A stretch of DNA of 64,000 bases. Source: an uncultured Shimia sp. GTDB lineage: Bacteria; Pseudomonadota; Alphaproteobacteria; Rhodobacterales; Rhodobacteraceae. Location of the stretch: the NCBI RefSeq assembly GCF_947498095.1, contig NZ_CANMJE010000002.1, forward strand, positions 554,814 through 618,813, read 5' to 3'. This document shows positions 36,375-45,150 of this stretch, one piece after another; position 1 is the first letter of the stretch; each line of letters starts with the position of its first letter. The notes under the pieces are model-generated. The model saw nothing but the letters and a program-made list of their open reading frames with translations, did no database searches and was not told the DNA's origin. The position numbers and the translations under genes are program-made.

Positions 36375-37734
36375 TCTGCCCCCAAAACCGGCCTCAAGGC
36401 CCGACAAAGTGAGCCTGTGGAAGTACTTTCGGCTGTTTCGCAAGGATATCTTGTCGGCGCAGCCATCGCGGCTGTACCACGCGTGGATGGCCGAGTTTCG
36501 AACGCCGTTTTTCCGCAGCTATATGTGCAATGACCCGGAGTTGGTAGATTTGGTTCTCAAAGGGAGTCCGGATGATTTTCCGAAATCAGACCGTGTGCGC
36601 GAGGGGCTATTTCCGCTTTTGGGCAATTCGGTATTCATCACCAATGGTGAAACATGGAAGCGCCAGCGCCGCATTATCGATCCGGCGTTTGAGGGCGGTC
36701 GTTTGCGCGACACGTTCCCGGCAATGTGGGATGCGGGTGTTGCAGCTGTCGAGCGGCTGGACAAGTTTGCCGATCAGGGGCCTGTTGAGATTGAGGCCCA
36801 GACCAGCCACGCCGCGGCAGATGTGATTTTTCGCACCTTGTTTTCAATCCCCATTGAGCATGAGGTTGCGGGCGCTGTGTTTTCGACATTCCGTGAGCAT
36901 CAGATAGCACAGCCTGTCGTCAATCTTGGCGCACTTTTGCCCTTGCCAAAATGGATGCCGCGGTTTCACAGCCGCAAAACGAAAGAGACTGCAAAACAGA
37001 TCAGAGGGTTGATCGAACAGTTAACCGCAGAGCGGATGGCTGAGATCAAGGCCGGAACCGCACCGGATGATCTGGCAACCAAGATCATGACCACCGCAGA
37101 CCCGCTGACCGGCGATGTATTTGATACAGAAGAAATGGTGGATCAGGTCGCGATTTTCTTTTTGGCGGGGCATGAAACCAGCGCCTCTGCCTTGGCCTGG
37201 GCGCTTTACCTCATGGCGCGTTACCCGGAGTGGCAGGAGAAACTGGCCGAAGAGGCGCGCGAGGTCATGGATCCGGGCAAGATATACTTTTCGGCGGTCA
37301 GCAAGTTGCGGGTCTCTCGAGATGTGTTTCGTGAAGCCATGCGGCTCTATTCGCCGGTGCCGATGATGGTGCGCGAGGCAGCCTGTCCAGAACGGTTTCG
37401 GGAGCGCGAGGTGCCAAAGGGCAGTCAGATCGTGCTAAGCCCCTGGCATCTGCATCGCCATGATCGCATGTGGGAGCGCCCTGACGAATTTGACCCCGGA
37501 AGGTTCCAGACCGAGAACGGCAAGGAAGGTCTGCGCAAGGCGTATCTCCCGTTTTCCGCCGGACAACGGGTATGCCCCGGATCCGCATTTGCCATGATCG
37601 AGGGGCCGCTGATCCTGTCTTTGCTGGTCAGGGCGTTTCGATTTGAGGTGGTTGAGGGGCACGAGCCTGTGCCGCAGGCGCATCTGACCGTGCGGGCGAA
37701 AGATGGGATTTGGCTGACTCTGACACGTCGTTGA
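36367..37734 (+). CDS. Cytochrome P450
   Basis: 455 residues with all P450 signatures: I-helix AGHETSASA near 273, the ExxR motif in FREAMRL, and the heme-binding FSAGQRVCPG with Cys403 as axial ligand. No N-terminal membrane anchor, so a soluble bacterial monooxygenase needing separate ferredoxin and reductase, not found nearby. It resembles CYPs acting on fatty acids or terpenoids, but the substrate is unknown. Eight-base overlap with the upstream hydrolase-like gene. Confidence 0.93.
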   Translation: MPDLPPKPASRPDKVSLWKYFRLFRKDILSAQPSRLYHAWMAEFRTPFFRSYMCNDPELVDLVLKGSPDDFPKSDRVREGLFPLLGNSVFITNGETWKRQRRIIDPAFEGGRLRDTFPAMWDAGVAAVERLDKFADQGPVEIEAQTSHAAADVIFRTLFSIPIEHEVAGAVFSTFREHQIAQPVVNLGALLPLPKWMPRFHSRKTKETAKQIRGLIEQLTAERMAEIKAGTAPDDLATKIMTTADPLTGDVFDTEEMVDQVAIFFLAGHETSASALAWALYLMARYPEWQEKLAEEAREVMDPGKIYFSAVSKLRVSRDVFREAMRLYSPVPMMVREAACPERFREREVPKGSQIVLSPWHLHRHDRMWERPDEFDPGRFQTENGKEGLRKAYLPFSAGQRVCPGSAFAMIEGPLILSLLVRAFRFEVVEGHEPVPQAHLTVRAKDGIWLTLTRR

Positions 37735-37930
37735 CCCTCGACACTCGGATCCGGCGTATTCCCACAAGCCGGTTTTCGCCGGGTTGGCAAAATAGTCGAC
37801 ATTACCTTGCCAAACCTGCGCCTTAGATTGTCTGATGGTAACTATAGAAAGCGGCATGCGCGCCGTATTGCATTTTGTAAAGCCAGTCGTCTTTGAACGT
37901 GTTTATGCTGGCTTCGAATAGGAGGATTTC

Positions 37931-38893
37931 ATGCTATTTCGCTTGGTAATAGGCGCTGTTTTTCTAGCGTCTACCGTGAATGCCGACCCGTTGCCCTCGT
38001 GGACTGAGGGCGCGAACAAAACCAGTATTATCGAATTTGTTGAAGCCGTATCCGATCCGGCGTCACCCGACTATGTGACCGAGAGCGACCGGATCGCGGT
38101 GTTTGACAATGACGGCACGCTCTGGGCCGAACAGCCAGTGTATTTCCAGTTGATCTTTGCCATCGATCAGGTTGCCAAGATGGCAGCGAGTGATCCTTCG
38201 ATGCTGACATCGCCGGCAATCAAGGCCGCGGCAGATGGTGACATGAAAGCTGTGTTGGCCAGCGGCAAGGAAGGCTTGGTCGAGATCCTGAAAGCCTCGC
38301 ATGCCAATATGTCTCTGGACACCTTTGCGACGGACGTCGCGGCGTGGCTGGAAACTGCACGGCACCCAAAGACAGGGCAGCCTTATGATGAGATGCTGTA
38401 CCAGCCGATGCTGGAACTCTTGCGGTATCTGCGGGATCAGGGATTTCTGACCTACATCGTTTCAGGCGGTGGCATTGAGTTCATGAGAGTCTTTGCCGAA
38501 GACGCTTATGGAATACCTCCGCAGCAGGTTGTTGGCAGCTCTACGACCTCGACCTATGAGGTGATCGATGGTGTGCCAACCATTGTGAAGGGGCAAGAGT
38601 TGTTCTTTGTTGATGACAAAGCAGGCAAGCCCGTCGGTATTCAACATCATATCGGCAAGCGCCCGATTTTGGCCGGGGGGAACTCGGATGGGGATTTCCA
38701 AATGCTGGAATGGGTCACGTCCGGCGAAGGTCCGCGGTTGGGGATCTTGGTCTGGCACACGGATGGCGACCGGGAATGGGCCTATGACCGAGAAGGACAT
38801 ATCGGTGTGCTGAACCGGGGGCTGGATGAAGGTCCCGACCGGGGCTGGGTCCTGGTCGATATGAAAAACGATTGGTCGCGTATCTGGAAGTGA
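37931..38893 (+). CDS. Exported HAD-superfamily phosphatase
   Basis: 320 residues with a short signal peptide (cut near VNA|DP). HAD motifs are complete: DNDGTLW (Asp59 nucleophile, Asp61), SGGGIEF (motif II), a lysine in KRP (motif III) and GGNSDGD (motif IV). The core resembles phosphoserine-phosphatase-type enzymes but is exported, so it probably dephosphorylates a small phosphoester in the periplasm. AGGAGG lies six bases before the ATG. Confidence 0.9.
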   Translation: MLFRLVIGAVFLASTVNADPLPSWTEGANKTSIIEFVEAVSDPASPDYVTESDRIAVFDNDGTLWAEQPVYFQLIFAIDQVAKMAASDPSMLTSPAIKAAADGDMKAVLASGKEGLVEILKASHANMSLDTFATDVAAWLETARHPKTGQPYDEMLYQPMLELLRYLRDQGFLTYIVSGGGIEFMRVFAEDAYGIPPQQVVGSSTTSTYEVIDGVPTIVKGQELFFVDDKAGKPVGIQHHIGKRPILAGGNSDGDFQMLEWVTSGEGPRLGILVWHTDGDREWAYDREGHIGVLNRGLDEGPDRGWVLVDMKNDWSRIWK

Positions 38894-38900
38894 TCAGGGC

Positions 38901-38973
38901 AGGGGCTCTGCCCCTCTGGGCGCTTCTTTAGGAAGCGCCCATTCACCCCGGAGTATTTTTGCCAAAATGAAGG
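38901..38973 (+). repeat. Dispersed intergenic repeat, copy B (with hairpins)
   Basis: Two inverted repeats, AGGGGC-TCT-GCCCCT (38901-38915) and GGGCGCTTC / GAAGCGCCC (38918-38940), are followed by CCCCGGAGTATTTTTGCC and AAAATGAAGG (38946-38973). It sits between the convergent HAD and solute-binding genes. Same tail as copies A, C and D. Confidence 0.75.
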
Positions 38974-38978
38974 CTGGA

Positions 38979-40793
38979 TTACTCTTCGTGCCACCACACG
39001 CCCGGAAGCCATTCGACACCGTCACCGTAGAGGGGCAGGGTTTCGGGATAGTGAAGCTTGGCATTATGGGCAACACGACCAACCGCATAGGACCAGATCG
39101 GGATGACATAGCGCCCGGTGGTCAGGACGCGGTCGAGGGCCTGAGCCGTCGTGCGAAAGTCTTCCGCGCTGGTCGAGGCTGTGAGCGTTGATACCAATGC
39201 ATCGATCGCAGGGTTGCGAATACCCATGAGGTTGCGTGATCCCGGCTGGTTTGCGGCCGCACTGCCCCAGTAGAGCGCCTGTTCATTGCCGGGGCTCAGT
39301 GTGAGTGCGCGCCGTGTATCGGTCATATCGTAATCAAACTCGTTGATCCGTTGCGTGTATTGCGCGTTGTCGACTGCGGATACGGTGACGAAAATCCCCA
39401 GCTTCTCGAGGGACTTCCGATAGAGATCGGTGATCGCCGTATCTTGGGTGTCACCCTGACGCAGCAGGATTTCAAAACTGAACGGTGTGCCGTCTGGCCC
39501 TGTCATCACGCCATCAACCACCTCGTATCCGGCTTCAGACATCAGTTTCATGGCGCGACGCATGTTCTTGCGATTGCGATTGCTGCCATCCGAGGCCGGC
39601 AAGGTGTAATGCCCGAGTGCATCATCGGGCAGGGCGTCGGCAAACGGCGCCAATAGGGCTGTAACGCTCTCTGATGCAGGACCGTCAGTCATCGCAAGGT
39701 ATGAGCCGGAGAAATAAGATGAGATGCGGGGCTGACGACCTCCGACCAATGTGTCTGCGATAAACTCGTAGTTGAAGGCGTGCAAAAGTGCGTCACGGAC
39801 ACGAATGTCATCAAACGGCGCGCGGCGGGTATTCATGGCAAATCCGGTGATGCCTGAAGGTTTGGAATGGGGGATTTCTGATTTTACCATCCGGCCATCG
39901 GTGATCGCCGGAAACGCATAGTCGCTGGCCCAAGCCTCGGCGTCGAACTCGCGGTAATAACTGATTTCACCTGCCTTGAAGGCCTCAAACATCACGTCGC
40001 CGTCACCGTAAAAGTCGATGCGGATTTCATCGAAGTTCGCGATGCCTTGGCGCAGAGGCAGGTCCTGTCCCCAGTAATCGGGGTTGCGGGTCAGCGTGAC
40101 TTGGCGACCTGCCTCAAAATCCTGAACCACATAGGGTGCGCTGCCGATTGGGATGTCTGGCAGCGAAGCCTCGGCCAGTGGTGTCTCTTGCCACTGCGCC
40201 TTTTGGAGGATGGGGCGCAGCCCGGCGATCAGCGCCAGTTCCCGGTCTGATGTGTTGAATGTCAGGCGAACGCTGCGCGCGCCCGTGGCCTCGATGCGCC
40301 CAACCTTGGTCCAGAACCCCAAATAGCGAGGGTGTCCTTCGGTGCCGAGCGTTTCAAAGGACCAGATCACATCTTCGACCGTGACCGGGGTGCCGTCCGA
40401 GAACCTGGCCTCGGGGCGCAAATTGAATTCAACCCATGACCGGTCAGGAGCCGTTTCAACAGAAGAGGCCAAAAGCCCATAAAGCGAAAAGGGTTCATCC
40501 CAGTTTCGACCCATCAGTGATTCGTGGGTCAGGAATCGCAGCTGCCATGGCGCGGTGCCTTTGCGTTGAAACGGGTTGAGTGAATCGAATCCTCCGGTGT
40601 TGCCGGTGACGATTCGTCCCCCCTTTGGCGCGTCTGGATAGGCATAGGGCAGGACGGCAAAATCCGCAGGCAGCGCGGGCGCGCCATACATCGCGATTCC
40701 GTGGCTGGGTTCGGCATGGGCCATGAACGCCAAGGAAAACAGGCTCGCGCCCAGAAAACCTTGGACCAAAGCGTGGAAACATACTGGTCGCAT
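38979..40793 (-). CDS. ABC transporter peptide-binding protein (YejA/oligopeptide type)
   Basis: 604 residues with a signal peptide (about 1-27). The SBP family 5 layout is clear: ALPADFAVLPYAYPDAPKGG at the start, DSLNPF, RFSDGTPVTVEDV and NPDYWG. It resembles YejA, the binding protein for microcin C-like and other oligopeptides, in the periplasm. No permease or ATPase genes are beside it, so it must work with a transporter encoded elsewhere. The leader on the minus strand contains the small inverted repeat ACCCTC/GAGGGT. Confidence 0.92.
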   Translation of the reverse strand: MRPVCFHALVQGFLGASLFSLAFMAHAEPSHGIAMYGAPALPADFAVLPYAYPDAPKGGRIVTGNTGGFDSLNPFQRKGTAPWQLRFLTHESLMGRNWDEPFSLYGLLASSVETAPDRSWVEFNLRPEARFSDGTPVTVEDVIWSFETLGTEGHPRYLGFWTKVGRIEATGARSVRLTFNTSDRELALIAGLRPILQKAQWQETPLAEASLPDIPIGSAPYVVQDFEAGRQVTLTRNPDYWGQDLPLRQGIANFDEIRIDFYGDGDVMFEAFKAGEISYYREFDAEAWASDYAFPAITDGRMVKSEIPHSKPSGITGFAMNTRRAPFDDIRVRDALLHAFNYEFIADTLVGGRQPRISSYFSGSYLAMTDGPASESVTALLAPFADALPDDALGHYTLPASDGSNRNRKNMRRAMKLMSEAGYEVVDGVMTGPDGTPFSFEILLRQGDTQDTAITDLYRKSLEKLGIFVTVSAVDNAQYTQRINEFDYDMTDTRRALTLSPGNEQALYWGSAAANQPGSRNLMGIRNPAIDALVSTLTASTSAEDFRTTAQALDRVLTTGRYVIPIWSYAVGRVAHNAKLHYPETLPLYGDGVEWLPGVWWHEE

Positions 40794-40872
40794 AATTGGG
40801 ACAATCCTGCCTGTGCCTGTTTTTATTGACCCTCAAGCTAGCGAGGGTTTTTAACCTTATCAAACTTTTAGC

Positions 40873-40901
40873 TTGGAGACCGGCGCAGGATTGCTTATAA
40901 A
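40873..40901 (+). promoter_or_regulatory. Sigma-70-type promoter of an intergenic transcript
   Basis: TTGGAG (40873-40878), a 17-base spacer, then TATAAA (40896-40901). The spacing is ideal and the -10 differs from consensus only at its last base. The next plus-strand feature is a hairpin pair ending in a terminator, not a gene. Confidence 0.6.
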
Positions 40902-40907
40902 GGTGGC

Positions 40908-40982
40908 ACTGCTCGATAGGTTTCTTGCCTGTATGAAACCTGCCTCAATGACTATACCCCGGCTTCGGCCGGGGTTTTTTTT
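40908..40982 (+). ncRNA. Candidate small RNA, about 75 nt
   Basis: Between the promoter at 40873 and the terminator at 40957-40982 there is no open reading frame of note, but a hairpin AGGTTTC / GAAACCT (7 bp, 10-base loop, 40918-40941), a short single-stranded linker (GCCTCAATGACTATA), and a UUCG-capped terminator stem. This is the standard layout of a bacterial trans-acting small RNA. No plus-strand gene lies upstream for 2 kb, so the terminator has no other clear client. I do not recognise a named family. Confidence 0.55.
40957..40982 (+). terminator. UUCG-loop terminator without an upstream gene
   Basis: CCCCGGC-TTCG-GCCGGGG followed by eight T residues. Very strong intrinsic terminator on the plus strand, placed between the divergent solute-binding and dehydrogenase genes. 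Confidence 0.9.
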
Positions 40983-41087
40983 GGCCTGAGAATGGGCATA
41001 GGTAGGAATACGTGTCGCGGCTTTGACCCCTTATTTTGCGCGTGCAGCATGATATGATGCAAGGGACATAACGATCAGAGGCATCAC

Positions 41088-41861
41088 ATGACACTTGCAG
41101 GAAAAAGCGCCATCATCACCGGGTCGAACTCAGGCATCGGTTTGGGAATCGCTCGGGAGTTGGCACGGGCCGGAGCGGATGTCGTCTTGAACTCGTTCAC
41201 GGACCGCGACGAAGATCACGCCTTGGCCGCCGAGATCGGTTCAGAATTTGGCGTGTCTGCGCGCTACATCAAAGCTGACATGTCCAAAGGTGATGAGTGC
41301 CGGGACCTGATAACACAGGCAGGTGGCTGTGATATCCTTGTGAACAACGCGGGAATTCAGCACGTGGCGCCGATTGATGAGTTTCCGGTTGAAAAGTGGG
41401 ACGCGATTATTGCGATCAACATGAACTCAACCTTTCATACGATGGCCGCAGCCTTGCCGGTGATGCGCGAACGTGGTTGGGGACGGATCGTGAATATCGC
41501 CTCGGCGCACGGGCTGACGGCGTCACCGTTCAAGGCCGCCTATATTGCCGCCAAGCATGGCGTTGTGGGCATGTCCAAGACTGTAGCGTTGGAAACGGCG
41601 CAAGAGCCCATCACCTGTAATGCGATTTGCCCGGGCTATGTGCTGACACCTCTGGTCGAGGCCCAGATCCCCGACACAATGCGCGAATACAACATGAGCC
41701 GTGAAGACGTGGTGAAGAATGTCATGCTGACACGACAGCCGTCGAAAGAATTTGCCACGGTTGAGCAGTTGGGTAGCACGACTGTGTTCCTGTGTACAGA
41801 CGCGGCGGCCCAGATCACCGGTACGACGATCAGTGTCGATGGGGGGTGGACGGCATTGTAG
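41088..41861 (+). CDS. 3-hydroxybutyrate dehydrogenase-type SDR
   Basis: 257 residues. SDR motifs: TGSNSGIG (11-18), NNAG (86-89), catalytic Ser139, Tyr152 and Lys156 (YIAAK). The overall sequence fits D-3-hydroxybutyrate dehydrogenase, which interconverts 3-hydroxybutyrate and acetoacetate with NAD in PHB and ketone-body metabolism. The patatin gene that follows on the same strand could supply the monomer from a polyester or lipid, an inference from position. Confidence 0.88.
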   Translation: MTLAGKSAIITGSNSGIGLGIARELARAGADVVLNSFTDRDEDHALAAEIGSEFGVSARYIKADMSKGDECRDLITQAGGCDILVNNAGIQHVAPIDEFPVEKWDAIIAINMNSTFHTMAAALPVMRERGWGRIVNIASAHGLTASPFKAAYIAAKHGVVGMSKTVALETAQEPITCNAICPGYVLTPLVEAQIPDTMREYNMSREDVVKNVMLTRQPSKEFATVEQLGSTTVFLCTDAAAQITGTTISVDGGWTAL

Positions 41862-41883
41862 GTCTTTTGGAGGCGCTGCCCCC

Positions 41884-41934
41884 GTCGCCCCAAACGGGCG
41901 ACTCCCCCGGGATATTTGTGGCCAAAAGAAACAT
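41884..41934 (+). repeat. Dispersed intergenic repeat, copy C (with hairpin)
   Basis: Hairpin GTCGCCC-CAAAC-GGGCGAC (41884-41902) followed by CTCCCCCGGGATATTTGTG and GCCAAAAGAAACATGG. It lies between the dehydrogenase stop and the patatin start, both on the plus strand. Confidence 0.75.
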
Positions 41935-41945
41935 GGGCGTGACGC

Positions 41946-42992
41946 ATGGCTGAGATGAAACGGATCAATCTGGCCTTGCAAGGTGGTGGCGCGCATGGCG
42001 CCTTTACCTGGGGGGTACTGGATGTCTTGTTGCAGGATCCTGAGATTGAAATTGCGGGTATTACCGGAAAGTCGGCGGGTGCGCTGAACGGAGCTGCAGT
42101 GAAATCGGGCATGATCCGCGCGGGTCGGGCCGGAGCGTTGGAAAACCTTAAGTCGCTTTGGCAGCGCATGGGCGCCATGCGCGAGGATCACCTCAGCGCA
42201 TTTCTGCAACCCTGGTTGCAAGAGCTTGGCCCCGGCAATGTTGCGCGGGCACTGGAATACTCGTTGCCCTATGCGATGGGAGAAACCCTGTCGCGCATGA
42301 TGTCGCCTTATGCCTATGGCCCGGTTTACCAAAACCCGTTGCGCCCGGTTGTTGAGGCTTTTGACTACGACTCGGTTTGTTCTTCCGAGGGGCCGCGCCT
42401 GTTTGTCTGTGCCACCAACGTGCGCACTGGCAAGGCACGCATCTTCACGCGCGAGGAAATCTCGACAGACGCGATTTTGGCCTCGGCTTGTTTGCCGACG
42501 ATGTTTCAGGCGGTTGAGATCGACGACCCAGAAACCGGCCAAACCGAGGCCTATTGGGATGGCGGCTATACCGGCAATCCGGCCTTGTACCCGCTGTTTG
42601 ACAAGGATTTGCCCGACGACGTGGTCATTGTGAACATCAATCCGATTGAGCGCAGCGAAAAACCCGTGTCGCCGCAGCAAATCCAAAGTCGCATCAACGA
42701 AATCAGCTTTAACTCGGCGTTACTGAGCGAGTTGCGGGCAATTTCCTTTGTCGAACGCCTGATTGCCCGTGGCGTAATTGCCGAGGGCGATATGAAGGCT
42801 GTCAAAGTGCATATGATTGCTGACGATGCGTTGATGAACGAGTTGTCCTCGGCCACAAAAACGGTGCCGACGGGGTATATCCTAAAAGAACTGTTTGCAG
42901 CCGGGCAGGGCGCGGCAAAAGCGTTCCTCGCGACGCACAAGGCCGACCTGGGTCAGCGCAGTACCGTGGATTTACAGGCGACCTATCAATAG
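41946..42992 (+). CDS. Patatin-like phospholipase
   Basis: 348 residues with the patatin catalytic dyad: Ser43 in GKSAG and Asp205 in WDGGYTG, plus the oxyanion loop QGGGAHGAF at 12-20. No signal peptide, so cytoplasmic. Patatins hydrolyse acyl esters; alphaproteobacterial members next to 3-hydroxybutyrate dehydrogenase have been proposed to act in PHB turnover. Its stop overlaps the end of the convergent gene at 42986 by seven bases. Confidence 0.9.
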   Translation: MAEMKRINLALQGGGAHGAFTWGVLDVLLQDPEIEIAGITGKSAGALNGAAVKSGMIRAGRAGALENLKSLWQRMGAMREDHLSAFLQPWLQELGPGNVARALEYSLPYAMGETLSRMMSPYAYGPVYQNPLRPVVEAFDYDSVCSSEGPRLFVCATNVRTGKARIFTREEISTDAILASACLPTMFQAVEIDDPETGQTEAYWDGGYTGNPALYPLFDKDLPDDVVIVNINPIERSEKPVSPQQIQSRINEISFNSALLSELRAISFVERLIARGVIAEGDMKAVKVHMIADDALMNELSSATKTVPTGYILKELFAAGQGAAKAFLATHKADLGQRSTVDLQATYQ

Positions 42993-43447
42993 GCGCGATG
43001 TGCCGTGCGTGCGTAGGCATTTGAATGGTCAATGCGCGCGAGATAGGCTTGGGCGCGGGCCAGCGCACTGCCGCCATACTGATCTGGCCCCAGCATTTTG
43101 CGCGCGTTGAGGGATTTGGTGTCCAAGAGATCAAAGGCCACACGTTCGACTGAACCGGACCATGTTGGATACCGTTTGCGCCAACCGCGCCAATGATGCG
43201 CCAGCAGGCGCTCACGCAGTGCATAGCCGTGAAAATCAAAGCTTATACGGCCGTCGGTGACATAGATGTGGCTGCCAGAAAAGCCGAGCGCCGGGACGAT
43301 ATGCTCGGCGTAGAAATGTGGGCCGATCCCTTGTTTCAAGTAGCTTCCGGCAAGGATGTGGCATGCGCCGCGCCCAAAGAAGATCCTGTCAGGTAGGTTC
43401 CAGCGGCGGACAGGGTCACGTTTTATCGCTCCGTCCAGCCAATACAT
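42986..43447 (-). CDS. Hypothetical protein downstream of DUF502 gene
   Basis: 153 residues, basic and rich in Arg, His and Tyr, with no membrane segment or signal. I do not recognise the family. It starts four bases after the DUF502 stop on the same strand, so the two are very likely co-transcribed. Its end overlaps the patatin stop by seven bases. Confidence 0.65.
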   Translation of the reverse strand: MYWLDGAIKRDPVRRWNLPDRIFFGRGACHILAGSYLKQGIGPHFYAEHIVPALGFSGSHIYVTDGRISFDFHGYALRERLLAHHWRGWRKRYPTWSGSVERVAFDLLDTKSLNARKMLGPDQYGGSALARAQAYLARIDHSNAYARTAHRAY

Positions 43448-43451
43448 CCGA

Positions 43452-44144
43452 TCAGTCCTCTGTATCGGGAGGCGCGGTCGGGTCTTTGGCGTTCGGATAG
43501 ACCAAGCCTGCGGAAATCACCAGTTTGGCAGCTTCCTCGATGGACATCTCCAGTTCGATAATGTCTTTCTTGGGCAGGAACAGCAAAAAGCCCGACGTGG
43601 GGTTGGGTGTGGTTGGAACAAAGACACCCATCAGTTCTTCGCCGGTACTGTCCGAGTCCGCCACTTCGCCTTTGGCACTGGTCGAGACAAACCCCACAAC
43701 CCAGATGTCCTTGCGCGGGTATTCAATCAGGCAGGCCTTTTCAAAATTTCTGTCCGATTGTGCAAATACGGTTTCGGCGATTTGTTTCACGCCGGAATAG
43801 ATTGACCGCACAATCGGCATCCGGTCGACGAGACCTTCGGCAAAGCCGATCATCGACCGACCGATCAGACCCTTGGCGATCCAACCGACAACGACGGTAA
43901 AAATCAGGAATATGACCACGCCGACGCCGGGTAGATTGTTGCCGACATACTGTTTTGGCTGGAAGGTTTCAGGCACCAGCGGAAGCACAAAACCATCGAA
44001 CCAACCAATCAACGTCCAGATCAACCAGATGGTCATGGCCACAGGTGCAATCACCACGATTCCCGTCAGGAATGACGCGCGCAATCCTGCGAACCGCCCG
44101 TGCCGGCGGTGAGGATGAGGGTCGTCGTCAAAGGGCGTTGTCAT
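43452..44144 (-). CDS. DUF502 membrane protein
   Basis: 230 residues of DUF502, an inner-membrane family of unknown role. Two hydrophobic helices lie at about 25-47 and 68-90, then the conserved PIVRSIYSGVKQIAETV segment and a C-terminal soluble domain (GVFVPTTPNPTSGFLLFLPK). The N-terminal tail is His/Asp-rich and the C-terminus acidic. First gene of a two-gene unit. Confidence 0.87.
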   Translation of the reverse strand: MTTPFDDDPHPHRRHGRFAGLRASFLTGIVVIAPVAMTIWLIWTLIGWFDGFVLPLVPETFQPKQYVGNNLPGVGVVIFLIFTVVVGWIAKGLIGRSMIGFAEGLVDRMPIVRSIYSGVKQIAETVFAQSDRNFEKACLIEYPRKDIWVVGFVSTSAKGEVADSDSTGEELMGVFVPTTPNPTSGFLLFLPKKDIIELEMSIEEAAKLVISAGLVYPNAKDPTAPPDTED

Positions 44145-44217
44145 GGTGGCTCACTTTTTGGTCCTGATGACTAGTTAAGGAATGGACCGAGAACGATCAA
44201 CGCCTGCTGGGTGGCTT

Positions 44218-45150
44218 TTAGGTTGAATTTGCAGATTGCGCCTTGAGTTTGGTGATTTCTGACGCAATTTGCGCCGCCAGCCGCGCATTGTTGAGCACAA
44301 GGGCGATATTGGCGGTGAGGGAACGTCCGTCGGTCAGCTCAAAGATCCGTGCGAGCAGAAAGGGCGTGACCTCTTTACCAGCGATCCCTTGGGCGGCGGC
44401 CTCAGAGGTCGCTTGTGCAATGACGGGGTCCATCACGTCGGACGGGATTTCGTCGGCCACGGGAATGGGGTTGGCGATCAACTGACCTCCGGATATGCCC
44501 ATTTGACCGCGCAAGATATGCGCGCGGGCAATGCGGGTGGGGCTGTTCATACGCAGCGGCGCGTCGAGTGGCGAATGCGAGGACCAAAAGGCCGGGAAAC
44601 TGTCTTGTTGATAGCCAATGACCGGCACGCCGTTAGTTTCCAAGACTTCCAGCGTTTTGGGGATATCGAGGATGGCCTTGGCGCCTGCGGCGACAACGGT
44701 GACCGAGGTCTGCGCCAACTCGGACAAATCGGCAGAGACATCAAAGGTGTCTTCGGCACCCTTGTGCACCCCGCCGATGCCGCCGGTGGCAAAGACGTCG
44801 ATCCCGGCAAGGTTTGCAGCGATCATTGTCGCGGCCACAGTCGTGGCACCAGTCAGGCCTTTCGACATGCAAACCGCCAGATCAGCGCGCGATAGTTTGG
44901 CGACAGTCTCGGCTTGCGCCAATTGGTCCAACTGTTCGTCGGTCAACCCGACAAAGAGCGTGCCATCAATCACGGCGATGGTGGCCGGGGTGGCACCCTT
45001 TGCACGAATAGTCTCTTCAACCTTGCGCGCGACCTGAACGTTTTGCGGAAATGGCATACCATGCGTGATGATCGTACTTTCCAACGCCACGATCGGCGCG
45101 CCATTGGCCTTGGCCTCAGCCACTTCGGGGGACAGGGTCACAAGGCTCAT
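44218..45150 (-). CDS. psuG: Pseudouridine-5'-phosphate glycosidase
   Basis: 310 residues. PsuG breaks the C-C bond of pseudouridine 5'-phosphate to uracil and ribose 5-phosphate. Signatures are ALESTIITHGMPFPQN near 22, KGLTGATTVAATM, TGGIGGVHKGAE, and the QQDSFPAFW and NPIP segments. Its ATG overlaps the kinase stop by four bases, so both steps of pseudouridine breakdown form one unit. Confidence 0.94.
   Translation of the reverse strand: MSLVTLSPEVAEAKANGAPIVALESTIITHGMPFPQNVQVARKVEETIRAKGATPATIAVIDGTLFVGLTDEQLDQLAQAETVAKLSRADLAVCMSKGLTGATTVAATMIAANLAGIDVFATGGIGGVHKGAEDTFDVSADLSELAQTSVTVVAAGAKAILDIPKTLEVLETNGVPVIGYQQDSFPAFWSSHSPLDAPLRMNSPTRIARAHILRGQMGISGGQLIANPIPVADEIPSDVMDPVIAQATSEAAAQGIAGKEVTPFLLARIFELTDGRSLTANIALVLNNARLAAQIASEITKLKAQSANST

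Noticed and set aside
37784..37813. TTGGCAA / TTGCCAA inverted repeat between P450 and HAD genes
   Set aside because: Arms are 16 bases apart and no further evidence supports an operator; reported here only.
41523..42686. 387-codon minus-strand open frame
   Set aside because: It lies opposite two well-supported genes (SDR and patatin) with complete catalytic motifs and shows no family pattern of its own.
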